Positions 1-8,864 of a stretch of DNA of 64,000 nt are shown in pieces. The position numbers and the translations under genes were made by a program. Position 1 is the stretch's first letter. Each line of letters begins with the position of its first letter. Source of the DNA: Ewingella sp963519305 (GTDB taxonomy: Bacteria; Pseudomonadota; Gammaproteobacteria; Enterobacterales; Enterobacteriaceae); contig CAUQMS010000018.1 in NCBI GenBank assembly GCA_963519305.1, positions 27,454 to 91,453 on the forward strand, written 5' to 3'. The notes below the pieces were generated by a model, which saw nothing but the letters and a program-made list of their open reading frames with translations, had not been told where the DNA came from and did not search any database.

Positions 1-32
1 AAACGAAATCAGATAATTTCCCGGCATCCGGA

Positions 33-1064
33 ATGCAGGCGCTGCTGACGCGCTGGGCTGGCGAACGGCAGATTTTTCACCCGCGTTTCGCTTGTGGCCC
101 CACCAACAGCCTGAGCGATGTTGCCGGCGTCACCGTCGGTCACAGCACGCTGGCCGCTGGCGATATTCAAACGGGCGTCACGGCCATTGTCCCGCCGGGC
201 GATAACCTTTATAGCGCACCGCTGCCCTGCGGTGTTTCGGTGCTCAATGGCTTTGCCAAACCCATCGGCCTGATTCAGGTGATGGAACTTGGCGAGCTGC
301 AAACGCCCGTTTTGCTGAGCAATACTTTCGCCGTCGGGACGCTATTTAACGCGCTCGTACGGCGTAGCTGTCAGCAGTTCCCGCAGATTGGTCGCCCTGA
401 CGCGACCATCAATCCGGTGATCCTCGAGTGCAATGACGCGTATCTCAACGACATTCAGGCGCTGGCTGTCACGGAAAATGACGCACTGGCGGCGCTGGAT
501 GCCGCACGCCATGATTTTGCCCGTGGCAGTGTGGGTGCCGGACGGGGTATGAGTTGTTTCGGGCTGAAGGGGGGGATTGGCACCGCGTCGCGCTGTTGCG
601 AAAGTCTCAACGCCACGATTGGCGTTCTGGTGCTGGCGAACTTTGGTACGCTGTCTGAGCTGACGCTCGATGGCGTGCGGGTGGGCGCGGCGGTGCAGGA
701 ACGGTTACCGCAGCTGGCGCCGCAGGTTGACGCAGGATCGGTGATTATTATTATGGCCTGCGACCGTTATCTCGACAGCCGCCAGCTCACGCGTATCGCC
801 AAGCGGGCTGGTGCCGGTTTGGGTCGGCTTGGCAGTTATTGGGGGCACGGATCTGGCGATATCGCGCTGGCATTTTCAACCATGCGTGACGGTGTCACGC
901 CATCTGATGATAAGCTCGAACCGCTACTGGCGATGGCGGCCGACGCCACAGAACACGCGGTGCTTGATGCTATGTTGTGCGCTGAATCAGTTACAGGTTT
1001 TCGCGGTCATCATCGCGTTTCCCTGCGGGATGTATTGGATCACTATAACGAGAAAACCTTATGA
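33..1064 (+). CDS. P1 (DmpA/BapA-type) aminopeptidase, S58 family
   Basis: Predicted self-processing N-terminal nucleophile aminopeptidase of the DmpA family, which releases N-terminal L- or D-residues from small peptides, amides or esters. Residues 24-37 (TNSLSDVAGVTVGH) are the typical family N-terminus. Residues 165-187 hold the Gly-rich RGSVGAGRGMSCFGLKGG segment. Gly235-Ser236 (DAGSVIII) is the expected autocleavage site, Ser236 becoming the nucleophile of the beta chain. The stop overlaps the next start (ATGA), so the two peptidases are translationally coupled. The frame is open to the left edge of the window and the ribosome site before this ATG is poor, so the real start may lie outside. 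Family assignment is firm; the substrate is unknown. Confidence 0.85.
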   Translation: MQALLTRWAGERQIFHPRFACGPTNSLSDVAGVTVGHSTLAAGDIQTGVTAIVPPGDNLYSAPLPCGVSVLNGFAKPIGLIQVMELGELQTPVLLSNTFAVGTLFNALVRRSCQQFPQIGRPDATINPVILECNDAYLNDIQALAVTENDALAALDAARHDFARGSVGAGRGMSCFGLKGGIGTASRCCESLNATIGVLVLANFGTLSELTLDGVRVGAAVQERLPQLAPQVDAGSVIIIMACDRYLDSRQLTRIAKRAGAGLGRLGSYWGHGSGDIALAFSTMRDGVTPSDDKLEPLLAMAADATEHAVLDAMLCAESVTGFRGHHRVSLRDVLDHYNEKTL

Positions 1065-1882
1065 AAATTTTTATCTCTGCCGATATCGAAGGCGTAGCGG
1101 GCGTGATGCGCCCGGAACAATGCACCCCCGGTCATGCCGATTATGATGTTGCCCGTGCATTAATGGAGCAGGAAGTGAACGCCGCGATTGACGGTGCATT
1201 CGCCGGTGGCGCGACGACGGTCACGGTGGCGGATAGCCATGCCATGATGCAAAATCTGCGCGCAGAAAATATCGATCCGCGCGCGCGCCTGGTGCAGGGC
1301 AAACCCCGTGCGCTGTCAATGATTGAAGGCATTGCACAGCAGCAGTATGACGGCCTGATGCTGGTGGGTTTTCACACCGCGGCGGGCGAGGCGGGTGTGC
1401 TGGCGCATACCATCAATGGCCGGGCATTTTACCGCGTCAAACTTAACGGGCAGGTGGTGGGTGAAAGCGATCTGTATGCCGCTGCTGCTGCGGAATTCAA
1501 TGTCCCGTTATGGCTGGTGACCGGCGATGACCAGCTGGAGCGCTGGATCAATCAGCATTACCCCTATTCACAATACGTCTGCGTGAAACGTGCGATCTCC
1601 GCGAATGCCGCCGAATCAGACAGCCCGGCGATCGCCCGCGCGCAAATCCGTAAACAGGCTTCTCTTGCCGTCAGTAAGGGCGTACCGGGAATTACTAATC
1701 GTTTCTCTGCGCCCTACCGGCTTGAATTGATGGTGGCGAAACCGGTGCTGGCCGATATCTTTATGCTGATACCGGGCGTCGAACGTCTCGACGCCGTGAC
1801 CGTCAGCTACACCAGCGCCAGTGTCGCCTCTGTTATTAGTCTGCTCAGCGCATTCTCTTATCTGGCCTCTACGCAAAAATAG
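1061..1882 (+). CDS. D-aminopeptidase, M55 (DppA) family
   Basis: Zinc D-aminopeptidase of the DppA type, which in Bacillus subtilis hydrolyses peptides with N-terminal D-alanine. The dinuclear zinc ligands of the family are visible: Asp8 and Glu10 in SADIEG, His60 in VADSHA, His105 in GFHTAAG and Glu135 in VGESDLYA; His116 fits the catalytic histidine. The length of 273 residues is normal for the family. It overlaps the upstream DmpA-type peptidase by four bases, so two unrelated folds with D-peptide activity are made from one transcript. There is no signal peptide, so it is cytoplasmic and should act on imported peptides. D-Ala or D-amino-acid peptides are the likely substrates by family; the exact specificity is not readable. 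Confidence 0.88.
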   Translation: MKIFISADIEGVAGVMRPEQCTPGHADYDVARALMEQEVNAAIDGAFAGGATTVTVADSHAMMQNLRAENIDPRARLVQGKPRALSMIEGIAQQQYDGLMLVGFHTAAGEAGVLAHTINGRAFYRVKLNGQVVGESDLYAAAAAEFNVPLWLVTGDDQLERWINQHYPYSQYVCVKRAISANAAESDSPAIARAQIRKQASLAVSKGVPGITNRFSAPYRLELMVAKPVLADIFMLIPGVERLDAVTVSYTSASVASVISLLSAFSYLASTQK

Positions 1883-1942
1883 CCGCGTGAATGATCTTGG
1901 GTATACTGGCTGACATCGGATTTTGTGAAGGGCAGGCAGCGC

Positions 1943-2824
1943 ATGCGTTTACGCCATATTGAAGTGTTTCAGGCCGTGTTACAGGCGGGCAGCGTCAGCG
2001 GTGCCGCACGGTTGCTCAACGTATCGCAGCCGAATGTCAGCCGTGTACTGAATCACGCTGAACAACAGCTGGGCTTTGCGCTGTTTGACCGCAGCCCGCA
2101 GGGCCTGATCGTCACACCGGAAGGGCGCAGATTGCTGCCGGAAGTCGAGGCGCTGTTCAGCCATATTCAGGCCATCGGCGTGCTGGCCGAACAGCTGCGG
2201 CAGGGCGAAGGTCAGCACGTGCGGATCGGTTCTGCGCATGCACTGGGTCACAGCGTAATGGCACCGGTGCTGGTGGATTTCCGCCGCCAAATCCCCGGTG
2301 GCAGTATCGAACTGGTTACCGGGCACTTCAATACCCTAAGCCAGGATCTGCTGCACTATAAGATGGATTTCGCGCTGGCTTTCGGGGAACAGGTTTCATC
2401 TGAGCTGGTTTCCGAGTCGATTTATCAGGCCAATATGGTGGCACTGCTGCCGCCTGACAGCCCGCAGGAAGGTCCGGTTTCTTTAGGCTGGTTATGTGAT
2501 AACGATCTGCTGATGCTGCAACAGCAGGACCCGCTAGGTCAGGTACTCAGCCGGGTTTTGCGCGAAAACGGGCTGACCCCGCGTTCTGCGCTGCAGATTA
2601 AAACCTATTCCGTGATCGCCGATCTGGTGCTCGCCGGTGGCGGCGTCGGCGTAGTGGATACCTTCACTGCGTTACGTTACATCAATCAGCTTAAAATCCT
2701 GCCCGTGGTGGAGGCCTTGCCGTTCGAGGTGATTTTGCTCAGCCGCCGCGACCAGCCGTCATCTCAGGCGGCGCTGAAGCTGAAGCAGTTAATACGGCAC
2801 AAGCTGTGGGAGTTGGAGGGATAA
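1943..2824 (+). CDS. LysR-family transcriptional regulator
   Basis: LysR-type regulator with an N-terminal winged helix-turn-helix (about residues 1-60: MRLRHIEVF, then GAARLLNVSQPNVSRVLNHAEQQLG) and a periplasmic-binding-protein-like effector domain (about 90-290). ATG 1943 is chosen over the in-frame GTG at 1925 because an AAGGGCAGG ribosome site precedes it and homologs begin at MRLRHIE. It lies 60 bases after the M55 peptidase on the same strand and converges with the M20 amidohydrolase. It is therefore a candidate regulator of the two D-aminopeptidase genes, although LysR genes usually control a divergent neighbour and none exists here. The effector is unknown. Confidence 0.85.
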   Translation: MRLRHIEVFQAVLQAGSVSGAARLLNVSQPNVSRVLNHAEQQLGFALFDRSPQGLIVTPEGRRLLPEVEALFSHIQAIGVLAEQLRQGEGQHVRIGSAHALGHSVMAPVLVDFRRQIPGGSIELVTGHFNTLSQDLLHYKMDFALAFGEQVSSELVSESIYQANMVALLPPDSPQEGPVSLGWLCDNDLLMLQQQDPLGQVLSRVLRENGLTPRSALQIKTYSVIADLVLAGGGVGVVDTFTALRYINQLKILPVVEALPFEVILLSRRDQPSSQAALKLKQLIRHKLWELEG

Positions 2825-2842
2825 CACACCCCGGTGGCCGCT

Positions 2843-3997
2843 TTAAAAGCGGGTTTGGGCAGCCAGCCCAAAAAGACAGTAGTCTTCGATGATCCGCTGA
2901 TATAATTCCACACTTTCATATAAGCGCTCCACCACGCAATATTCGTCTGTCTGATGCGCCATGGTCGGTTCTCCCGGACCGAGGATGATGCAGGGCGGTG
3001 CGCCGAGCGCATGAATCAGCAGGGCAGCGTCGGTAAAATAGGGCACAATCCGGGCCTCGAGAGGGGCGGTGTGAAGCGGTTCGCAAAGTGCGAAGACGCT
3101 TTGGATCCACGGATGTCGGCGCTCGGTGAGCACCGCAGGCAGGTCAACCAATGTTGAAATAGTGACGGCGTCACTTAAGTGCTGCTGTAATCTTTCGGTC
3201 AGGGCATGATGCGCCAGCGTCGGGTCGGTTCGCATGTCTACGTCAAAACTGGCGCGGTCCGGCACCGAATTGATGTTCAGCCCGCCGCGGATAGTGCCGA
3301 CGTTTAGGGTGGGTTTTTTCATCAGCGGATGTGGCGGGCCGGGGTCAAAGTGACGGATTTTGCCAATAGCATCCGCCGCCAGATAAATGGCATTAATCCC
3401 CAGTTCTGGCATTGCGCCGTGTGCGGTTTTGCCCTGTGTTTCGCAGCGCAACCAGAGCGCACCTTTATGGCCGATGATCGGATAATTGGCCGTCGGTTCG
3501 CCAACGATCAGCGCGCCGGGCCGCGGTAAGGTCATGAAGGGATCGTTAATCATCGCCCGCGCGCCGTCGCAACCGGTTTCTTCCCCCCCTGTCAGGAGAA
3601 GTACCACGCCACTTCCCCCCACAATGACCTCTGCACTGTTTATACAGGCGACAATAAAGGCCGCAATGGCCGCTTTCATATCGCTACTGCCACGTCCGTA
3701 AATTTTGCCATCAGCAATTTCACCGGCGAAGGCGTCCTGTTGCCACGGCGCATTGCCGAGCGGTACGGTGTCGAGATGGCCGGTAAAGGCCAACGGTTTA
3801 CCGGCGGCTGACCCTGGCAGCGAGGCTAGCAGGTTGAAACGCTTCTCACCGAACTGATGCAGCTGAACGTCGAAGCCATTTTCAGTCAGGAATGCCGCCA
3901 GCCAGCGCAGACATTCCGCTTCGTTACCCGGCGGATTGAGGGTATTGAAACCCAGCAGGGCGCGGGTCAAGGCAATCACGGCTTCATGCATTCTCAA
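2843..3997 (-). CDS. M20-family amidohydrolase (ArgE/DapE-like)
   Basis: Zinc-dependent amidohydrolase of the M20 family, which includes ArgE, DapE and carboxypeptidase G2. Metal-binding residues are visible: His74 and Asp76 in GHLDTVP, Asp106 in GRGSSDMK and the Glu139-Glu140 pair in GGEETGCDGA (general base and ligand). The dimerisation lid domain occupies roughly residues 175-290. At 384 residues it is full length. It is the last gene of the ABC transporter / phosphotriesterase operon, 15 bases after the PTE-like gene, and is far from any arginine or lysine biosynthesis gene. It probably removes an acyl or amino-acid group from the imported compound rather than serving as housekeeping argE or dapE. 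The substrate is unknown. Confidence 0.82.
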   Translation of the reverse strand: MRMHEAVIALTRALLGFNTLNPPGNEAECLRWLAAFLTENGFDVQLHQFGEKRFNLLASLPGSAAGKPLAFTGHLDTVPLGNAPWQQDAFAGEIADGKIYGRGSSDMKAAIAAFIVACINSAEVIVGGSGVVLLLTGGEETGCDGARAMINDPFMTLPRPGALIVGEPTANYPIIGHKGALWLRCETQGKTAHGAMPELGINAIYLAADAIGKIRHFDPGPPHPLMKKPTLNVGTIRGGLNINSVPDRASFDVDMRTDPTLAHHALTERLQQHLSDAVTISTLVDLPAVLTERRHPWIQSVFALCEPLHTAPLEARIVPYFTDAALLIHALGAPPCIILGPGEPTMAHQTDEYCVVERLYESVELYQRIIEDYCLFGLAAQTRF

Positions 3998-4012
3998 ACC
4001 CCTGCGAAATGA

Positions 4013-5116
4013 TCATGATTTGATGGAAAACACGCGCTGCGGGTTGCCGATCATCAGCGTTTCCAGCTGTTCGCCGGTCACGCCGTGGCGGCGCAGGCGC
4101 GGCACGAAATGTTTGAGGATATAACCGTAACCGTGGCCGCCGAATTTGGTCAGCATGGTTTTCAGAAAGACATCCTGCGACAGCAACACCTGCCCGATAA
4201 ACCCGTCATCGATCAGCCCGCGGATGGCGCGGGCGTTGTCTTCGTCCGACGGCGACTGCGCACTTTCATCGGCATAAAAGTACGGCATGCCGATCATGTC
4301 ATATTCCAGAAACGCACCGCGCCCGGCCAGCGTCCGCTGATAATTTTTGTCCGCGAAGCTCGGGTTCATATGGCACAGCACCACGTTTTGCAGACGGGTG
4401 CCTTCTTCGGCCAAAATATCCAGTACTTTATGACCGTAACGCTCCCAGCCCGGCAGATGGATCTGCATCGGAACGCCGGTTTTGGCACTTGCCCGTCCCG
4501 CTGCGCGCAGGGATTTTTCCTCGTTAGGGGTAAACGCCGCCGACACTCCAATTTCGCCGATCAGCCCGGCAACCACATCGGGTTTATCGCTGAAACCACC
4601 GACATCATAAATAATCTGATCCGTCAGCGTTTCCAGCGAATGTGTTTTCACGTAATCCGGATGCGACGGCTCAAGATAAAAACCGGTACCCATGATGATG
4701 TTCAGACCTGTCAGGCGTGAGATTCGTTGCAAAGCTTTGGGGTCGCGGCCAATGCCGATATTGGTCGGATCCACTACCGTTTCTCCCCCCAGTGCGCGGT
4801 ATTTCATCAGCTCTTCCACGGCAAGATCGACATCAAACAGCTGGCAGTTGTCGCGACTCATCAGCGGATTAAGCTGCAGTTCGCCGAGGTTTTCTATCCT
4901 GACCGGCATTTCAGCAATATGCCTCTCGCTGCAACAGCAGGGAGGCACCCATTTGCCGGAGGCGTCGAGCAGAATATGTTCATGCATCAGGGTTACGCCG
5001 AGTTTTTCCACCGGCAGCGGCCCGAGCACGGTCATCGCAAAGCCGCTTTGTGTGCCGAGCGGAAAAGGGTCAGCGTGGCGGAACAATGAGCCTGAAAACA
5101 CAGAGTCTGATGACAT
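4013..5116 (-). CDS. Phosphotriesterase-family metal hydrolase (PHP/PTE-like)
   Basis: TIM-barrel amidohydrolase of the phosphotriesterase family. The first metal pair is His45 and His47 (TLMHEH). The bridging position is Glu188 in LIGEIG, as in the PHP subgroup, instead of the carboxylated lysine of true phosphotriesterases. His220 (IHLPGW) and His249 (LCHMNP) are the second-site ligands and Asp315 (LSQDV) the final one. The glutamate bridge suggests a lactonase, esterase or other hydrolase rather than an organophosphate degrader. Four bases separate it from the ABC permease upstream, so it is co-transcribed with the importer and probably processes the imported substrate or a phosphorylated derivative. 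The reaction cannot be named from sequence. Confidence 0.85.
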   Translation of the reverse strand: MSSDSVFSGSLFRHADPFPLGTQSGFAMTVLGPLPVEKLGVTLMHEHILLDASGKWVPPCCCSERHIAEMPVRIENLGELQLNPLMSRDNCQLFDVDLAVEELMKYRALGGETVVDPTNIGIGRDPKALQRISRLTGLNIIMGTGFYLEPSHPDYVKTHSLETLTDQIIYDVGGFSDKPDVVAGLIGEIGVSAAFTPNEEKSLRAAGRASAKTGVPMQIHLPGWERYGHKVLDILAEEGTRLQNVVLCHMNPSFADKNYQRTLAGRGAFLEYDMIGMPYFYADESAQSPSDEDNARAIRGLIDDGFIGQVLLSQDVFLKTMLTKFGGHGYGYILKHFVPRLRRHGVTGEQLETLMIGNPQRVFSIKS

Positions 5117-5120
5117 GTCG

Positions 5121-6128
5121 CTATCCTTTTGTACTTCGGACCCGATTGAAGATGCGGGTGTTCAGCCAGATTGCCAGCAGGATAATCAGGCCGGTGGCGA
5201 TTTGGGTATAAAACGGTGACATATGCGACAGGATCAATCCGTTTTGGATCACGGCAATCGACAGCGCGCCAAGCAGGGTGCCAATGATGGTACCGAATCC
5301 GCCAAACAGACTGGTGCTGCCCAATACGACCGCTGCAATCACCTGCAATTCAAAACCTTCGCCCTGGTTCGACGAGCCGCTGCCCAGACGTGCGGTAATG
5401 ATCATTCCGGCCAGTGCCGCACACATGCCGCAGATAACGTAGACGCGCAGCGTGATGGTTTTGGTGTTAACCCCGGCGCGGCGTACCCCTTCGGCATTAG
5501 CACCGATGGCGGTCACGTAGCGGCCAAAGCGCATGTGATTCAACAGAATATGACCAAAGAACAGCGCCAGTACGCCAATGATCGCAGGTAGCGGCAGACC
5601 GAGAACCCAGGCGCGGCCGAGCAGCGTGAACGGACTGTCGGCCGGAATAGGAATGGAATAGCCCTGGGTGATCAGCAGCGCAACACCCCGGATCACCGCA
5701 AGCGTTGCCAGCGTAACAATAAAGGCCGGAATGCCCTCGTAAGCGATGAAGTAGCCGTTGATCGCACCAATCAGTCCCCCTAACAGCAGGCCGCCAATCA
5801 GCACCACCGGCCACGGCAGACCCCAGTTATTGAGCGCGATGGCGGAAAGCGCACCGACCAGCGCCAGCGTTGAACCGACGGATAAATCAATGCCGCCGGT
5901 AGTGATCACCAGTGTCATGGCCGCGGCCACAATCAGCAACGGGGCGCTCTGGCGTAAAATATTCAGCCAGTTGGCACCGCTGAGGAAATTATCGGTGGCA
6001 AAGGAGAACACCGCGCAGCAGAAAATAAAGAATACCGCGATGCTGACCACGCCGGAGTGGTTGTGCAACATGCGGCGCGTAACCGATTGCTTAATAAGTC
6101 GGGGACTGGACATATTTATGATACTCAT
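5121..6128 (-). CDS. Sugar-type ABC transporter permease (RbsC-like)
   Basis: Inner-membrane permease of the RbsC/AraH family (BPD_transp_2). After a roughly 40-residue cytoplasmic N-terminus it shows the usual series of hydrophobic segments, with family motifs TTGGIDLSVGS near residue 80 and the coupling-helix region AIGANAEGVRRAGVNTKTI near 205-225. ATG 6128 is used because AAGGGTAAGCCC precedes it and homologs start there; longer readings would include a low-complexity leader. It is the middle gene of the importer: ATPase, 77-base gap, permease, four-base gap, PTE-like hydrolase. The periplasmic partner is the divergent gene at 8865. The family usually carries monosaccharides or nucleoside-like compounds. 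Confidence 0.88.
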   Translation of the reverse strand: MSIINMSSPRLIKQSVTRRMLHNHSGVVSIAVFFIFCCAVFSFATDNFLSGANWLNILRQSAPLLIVAAAMTLVITTGGIDLSVGSTLALVGALSAIALNNWGLPWPVVLIGGLLLGGLIGAINGYFIAYEGIPAFIVTLATLAVIRGVALLITQGYSIPIPADSPFTLLGRAWVLGLPLPAIIGVLALFFGHILLNHMRFGRYVTAIGANAEGVRRAGVNTKTITLRVYVICGMCAALAGMIITARLGSGSSNQGEGFELQVIAAVVLGSTSLFGGFGTIIGTLLGALSIAVIQNGLILSHMSPFYTQIATGLIILLAIWLNTRIFNRVRSTKG

Positions 6129-6205
6129 GGGCTTACCCTTATCAGTACGAGTCTGTATCAACCCGCCACCGCCCGTCGCCGGGCAGAGACTCAGCATGGG
6201 TGTGA

Positions 6206-7009
6206 CTAATGTTGAACAGAACCGCGCGCGGAGTGCGCCTCGAATTTCTCACCGACAATCAGATTCACGATGTCAGATAAGCTGGTGTCGGCAATCTGCC
6301 GGTCGGCAACGTTGGTGCCTTCGTACATCACCATGATGCGATCGCACACCAGGAATAAATCCTGCAGGCGGTGAGTGATCAGGATGACGCTGACACCACG
6401 GGCGCTGACGCGGCGGATCAGTTCCAGCACCGCTTCTACTTCAGCCACGGCCAGTGCGGCGGTCGGTTCATCCATGATCAACACTTTTGGACCGAAGGCG
6501 GCGGCGCGGGCAATGGCAATCGCCTGACGCTGGCCGCCGGAGAGATTGCGTACCAGCAGGCGGGTGTCGGGAATCGAAATCCCCAAACCCTGCAACATTT
6601 CGCGGGCCTGTTCGTGCATTTTTTTCTCATCGAGAAAGGGAATGCCCAGCAGGCGGGTTTGGGGTTCGCGGCCCATAAACAGATTGCCAGCCACGTTGAC
6701 CGTGTCGCACAGCGAGAGATCCTGATAGACCATTTCGATATGGCAGCGGCGGGCATCTGACGGATTGGCAAAATGGACGTCTTCGCCGTCGATACGTAAG
6801 GTTCCACCGGTCGGCACCACGGCACCGGCCAGAATTTTGGTCAGGGTGGATTTCCCTGCACCGTTGTCACCGACCAGACCCAGCACTTCGCCGGGAGCCA
6901 GGCTCAGATTGACACCGCGCAGTGAGCGGATCGAGCCGTAGGTTTTGGTGATATTTACCATTTCCACCCGGGGTGAACCAGACAGATTTCTGGACATCTC
7001 TTGGGACAT
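6206..7009 (-). CDS. Sugar-type ABC transporter ATP-binding protein
   Basis: ATPase subunit with Walker A GDNGAGKST (about residues 54-62), signature LSGGQRQ (about 157-163) and Walker B VLIMDEPTAAL (about 177-187), followed by the H-loop histidine in ILITHR. It holds one nucleotide-binding domain in about 267 residues, so it resembles FrcA-type subunits rather than the double-domain RbsA or AraG; it must work as a homodimer. ATG 7009 is chosen because GGAGAGCAGTT sits just before it; the open frame extends further upstream without a family match. First gene of the operon that continues into permease, PTE-like hydrolase and M20 amidohydrolase. Two operator-like palindromes lie upstream. Confidence 0.88.
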   Translation of the reverse strand: MSQEMSRNLSGSPRVEMVNITKTYGSIRSLRGVNLSLAPGEVLGLVGDNGAGKSTLTKILAGAVVPTGGTLRIDGEDVHFANPSDARRCHIEMVYQDLSLCDTVNVAGNLFMGREPQTRLLGIPFLDEKKMHEQAREMLQGLGISIPDTRLLVRNLSGGQRQAIAIARAAAFGPKVLIMDEPTAALAVAEVEAVLELIRRVSARGVSVILITHRLQDLFLVCDRIMVMYEGTNVADRQIADTSLSDIVNLIVGEKFEAHSARGSVQH

Positions 7010-7115
7010 AACTGCTCTCCAACTGGTGAGGGGCTGGCGGGTGCAGGGCGTCGGTTTAGGCTTCAAAAGAAGCCAAAATGGACATTTTTCCTGCTGACAG
7101 CGCCGTCTTCCTGCC

Positions 7116-7150
7116 TTTACCGGTTTATCATTCCTTGTAAACCGGTTTAC
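7116..7150. promoter_or_regulatory. Twin LacI-type operator candidates
   Basis: GTAAACCGGTTTAC at 7137-7150 is a perfect 14-base palindrome with the central CG typical of LacI-family operators. A second site, TTTACCGGTTTA at 7116-7127, shares the ACCGGTTTA half. The centres are 22 bases apart, about two helical turns. They lie 107-141 bases before the ATPase start and are probably bound by the LacI-type protein encoded at 7489-8499. Binding is inferred. Confidence 0.55.
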
Positions 7151-7444
7151 CCGAAAGGCAAAAATAACGGCGATGTTTTTTCCCGCACCCGGAATGGTCA
7201 AATAATATTCTGAGTGTGGAACTCTGTGTCGCCGATGTGAATCTAGCAGAATGTATGCCAGTTAATCGCAGAGAGGAAAGTGACGTGGTTCAAATATTGA
7301 ACACTGAATATGTTAAATATGTTACGTATCAATGTGATGATTAGGTGACAAAAAAGCGAAAATTTAATTTTTTGAGGTCAATATCACAGTTTCTGTGCGT
7401 GAGTGCGGAAGGCACAAACAATTTTACTGCGCGCCGGATTGCAC

Positions 7445-7465
7445 AAAAAAGGCGCAAATGCGCCT
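7445..7465 (-). terminator. Terminator after the lacI-type gene
   Basis: Read on the minus strand, a stem of AGGCGCA with TGCGCCT (two-base loop) runs straight into TTTTTT. It lies 24 bases past the regulator's stop codon, which suggests that the regulator is transcribed apart from the ABC operon downstream. Confidence 0.75.
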
Positions 7466-7488
7466 GCTTTGTGCACCATCATTGGCCA

Positions 7489-8499
7489 TTAACGGGGCTT
7501 AGCGGGGGCGGCCACCGAGTCACGGGAAATCCACTCCACCGGAATACGCGCAACGGGGGGGATATCGGGTTCATTGTTAAACAGTTTGATCAGCGTTTCT
7601 ACTGCTGCACGGCCCAGTTCGCGGGCGGACTGGCGGATGGTGGAGAGGCGCGGGGTGATGAGATCCGAGTAAATCGCGTCATCAAAACCGACCAGTGAAA
7701 GTGCCGATGGCGCAGATAAACCGCGCTGGCGCAGGCCATCGAGCAGGCCGAGCGCCAGATAGTCACTGGCGGCAAAGACCGCGGTAGGCGGATGCGGTAA
7801 TTCGAGCAGGGTATTCAGCGCCAGGCGGCCAAAGCTGCGGCTGTAATCGCCATACAACACCATGTCAGGATCGTAAGGCAACCCGGCGTTCAGCAGTGCC
7901 TGCCGGAAACCCTGATGGCGTTCGCGCACGCTCATCAGCTCATCCGGGCCGCCGACAAACGCAATACGCTGATGCCCCGCGGCGATCAACTGGCTGGCTG
8001 CCAGTTCGCCGCCGTGGACGTTGTCCGAAAACACTTTGGGAACCGTACTGCCCGGCACATCTTCATCGAGCAGTACCACGTGACGCTGGCCTTTCAGCTG
8101 CTCGCGCAACTGGCCGTTATCAGGGCGGTTGGTGGTGAACAACAGACCATCCACCTGACGGGTATCCAGCCAGCGGATAAACTGACGCTCTTTTTCCAGA
8201 TTGTTGCGCGTTACGCACAGCACCAGGCTGTATTTATGCTGCGAGGCCGTCTCTTCAGCGGCGTCCGCCAATTCTGCAAAAAACGGGTTGGCGATGTCAG
8301 GCAATACCAGACCGATAGTCTCACTGCCACCCATGCTCAGCCTGCGGGCAAGGCTGTTGGCGCGGTAATCGAGTGCTTTGATGGCATCTTCGATGCGTGC
8401 CACCGTAGGCTGTGGCAGGACGATACTTTTGTTGAGATACCGCGACACGGTGGCTTTTGACAAGCCTGCACGTTTAGCGACATCTGATAAATTGGCCAT
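7489..8499 (-). CDS. LacI-family transcriptional regulator
   Basis: LacI/GalR-type repressor of 336 residues: helix-turn-helix at 1-25 (NLSDVAKRAGLSKATVSRYL), hinge helix around 45-58 (YRANSLARRLSMG), then a periplasmic-binding-protein-like effector domain (VGLVLPDIANPFFAEL-type start near 64). A strong ribosome site (GAAGGATGAAGAG) precedes the ATG. It sits between the ABC ATPase operon and the divergent periplasmic binding protein gene, the natural place for a local regulator of both. The twin ACCGGT palindromes at 7116-7150 are the best operator candidates. The inducer is unknown, but is probably the imported compound or its phosphate. Confidence 0.88.
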   Translation of the reverse strand: MANLSDVAKRAGLSKATVSRYLNKSIVLPQPTVARIEDAIKALDYRANSLARRLSMGGSETIGLVLPDIANPFFAELADAAEETASQHKYSLVLCVTRNNLEKERQFIRWLDTRQVDGLLFTTNRPDNGQLREQLKGQRHVVLLDEDVPGSTVPKVFSDNVHGGELAASQLIAAGHQRIAFVGGPDELMSVRERHQGFRQALLNAGLPYDPDMVLYGDYSRSFGRLALNTLLELPHPPTAVFAASDYLALGLLDGLRQRGLSAPSALSLVGFDDAIYSDLITPRLSTIRQSARELGRAAVETLIKLFNNEPDIPPVARIPVEWISRDSVAAPAKPR

Positions 8500-8864
8500 T
8501 ACTCTTCATCCTTCAAATTATGGCGGCGTTAGCGGCTCATGCTTACCTGAAATTTGGGCAGCGTCAGCTTCGTTAGCTTTACGGTGCTCACAATGCCACG
8601 GATCAGATTAAATTTATACTTGACAATTTTCGAGCCTCGTTTAATTGTATTTGACAGTTTACCCGCATTAACAGCTTCACCGAAAACTCTCCGTTTGGAA
8701 CGGTATTTTTCGCTAAAAACACATTCTGACGTGTGCTCCCGCCAACATTCCCTCAAGGCCAGGGTTTTCTAACCGTGCCAGAGGTTCTGCTGATGAATAA
8801 GTCCGTTGTGATTTATTCAGCCCAGCGTATTGCATTGTCATCACCAAATATTGAGGATGTCATT
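8500..8864. promoter_or_regulatory. Divergent promoter region, lacI-type gene / periplasmic binding protein
   Basis: 365 bases between divergent starts. Two TTGACA -35-like hexamers lie on the plus strand at 8620-8625 and 8651-8656, each followed by AT-rich DNA, but no convincing -10 box at ideal spacing. The sequence GTTTACCCG at 8658-8666 repeats the right flank of the palindrome at 7137-7150. A GAGGA ribosome site precedes the ATG at 8865. Confidence 0.4.

Larger units (their letters stand above)
7010..7488. promoter_or_regulatory. Promoter region of the ABC/PTE/M20 operon
   Basis: 479 bases without a gene between the lacI-type gene and the ATPase gene, both on the minus strand. It contains the regulator's terminator (7445-7465), an AT-rich stretch around 7210-7390, and two palindromes centred 22 bases apart at 7116-7127 and 7137-7150. 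No convincing small gene is visible. Confidence 0.5.

Noticed and set aside
4013..5116. Organophosphate-degrading phosphotriesterase
   Set aside because: The bridging residue is Glu rather than carboxylated Lys, as in PHP-type proteins, so that activity is not expected.
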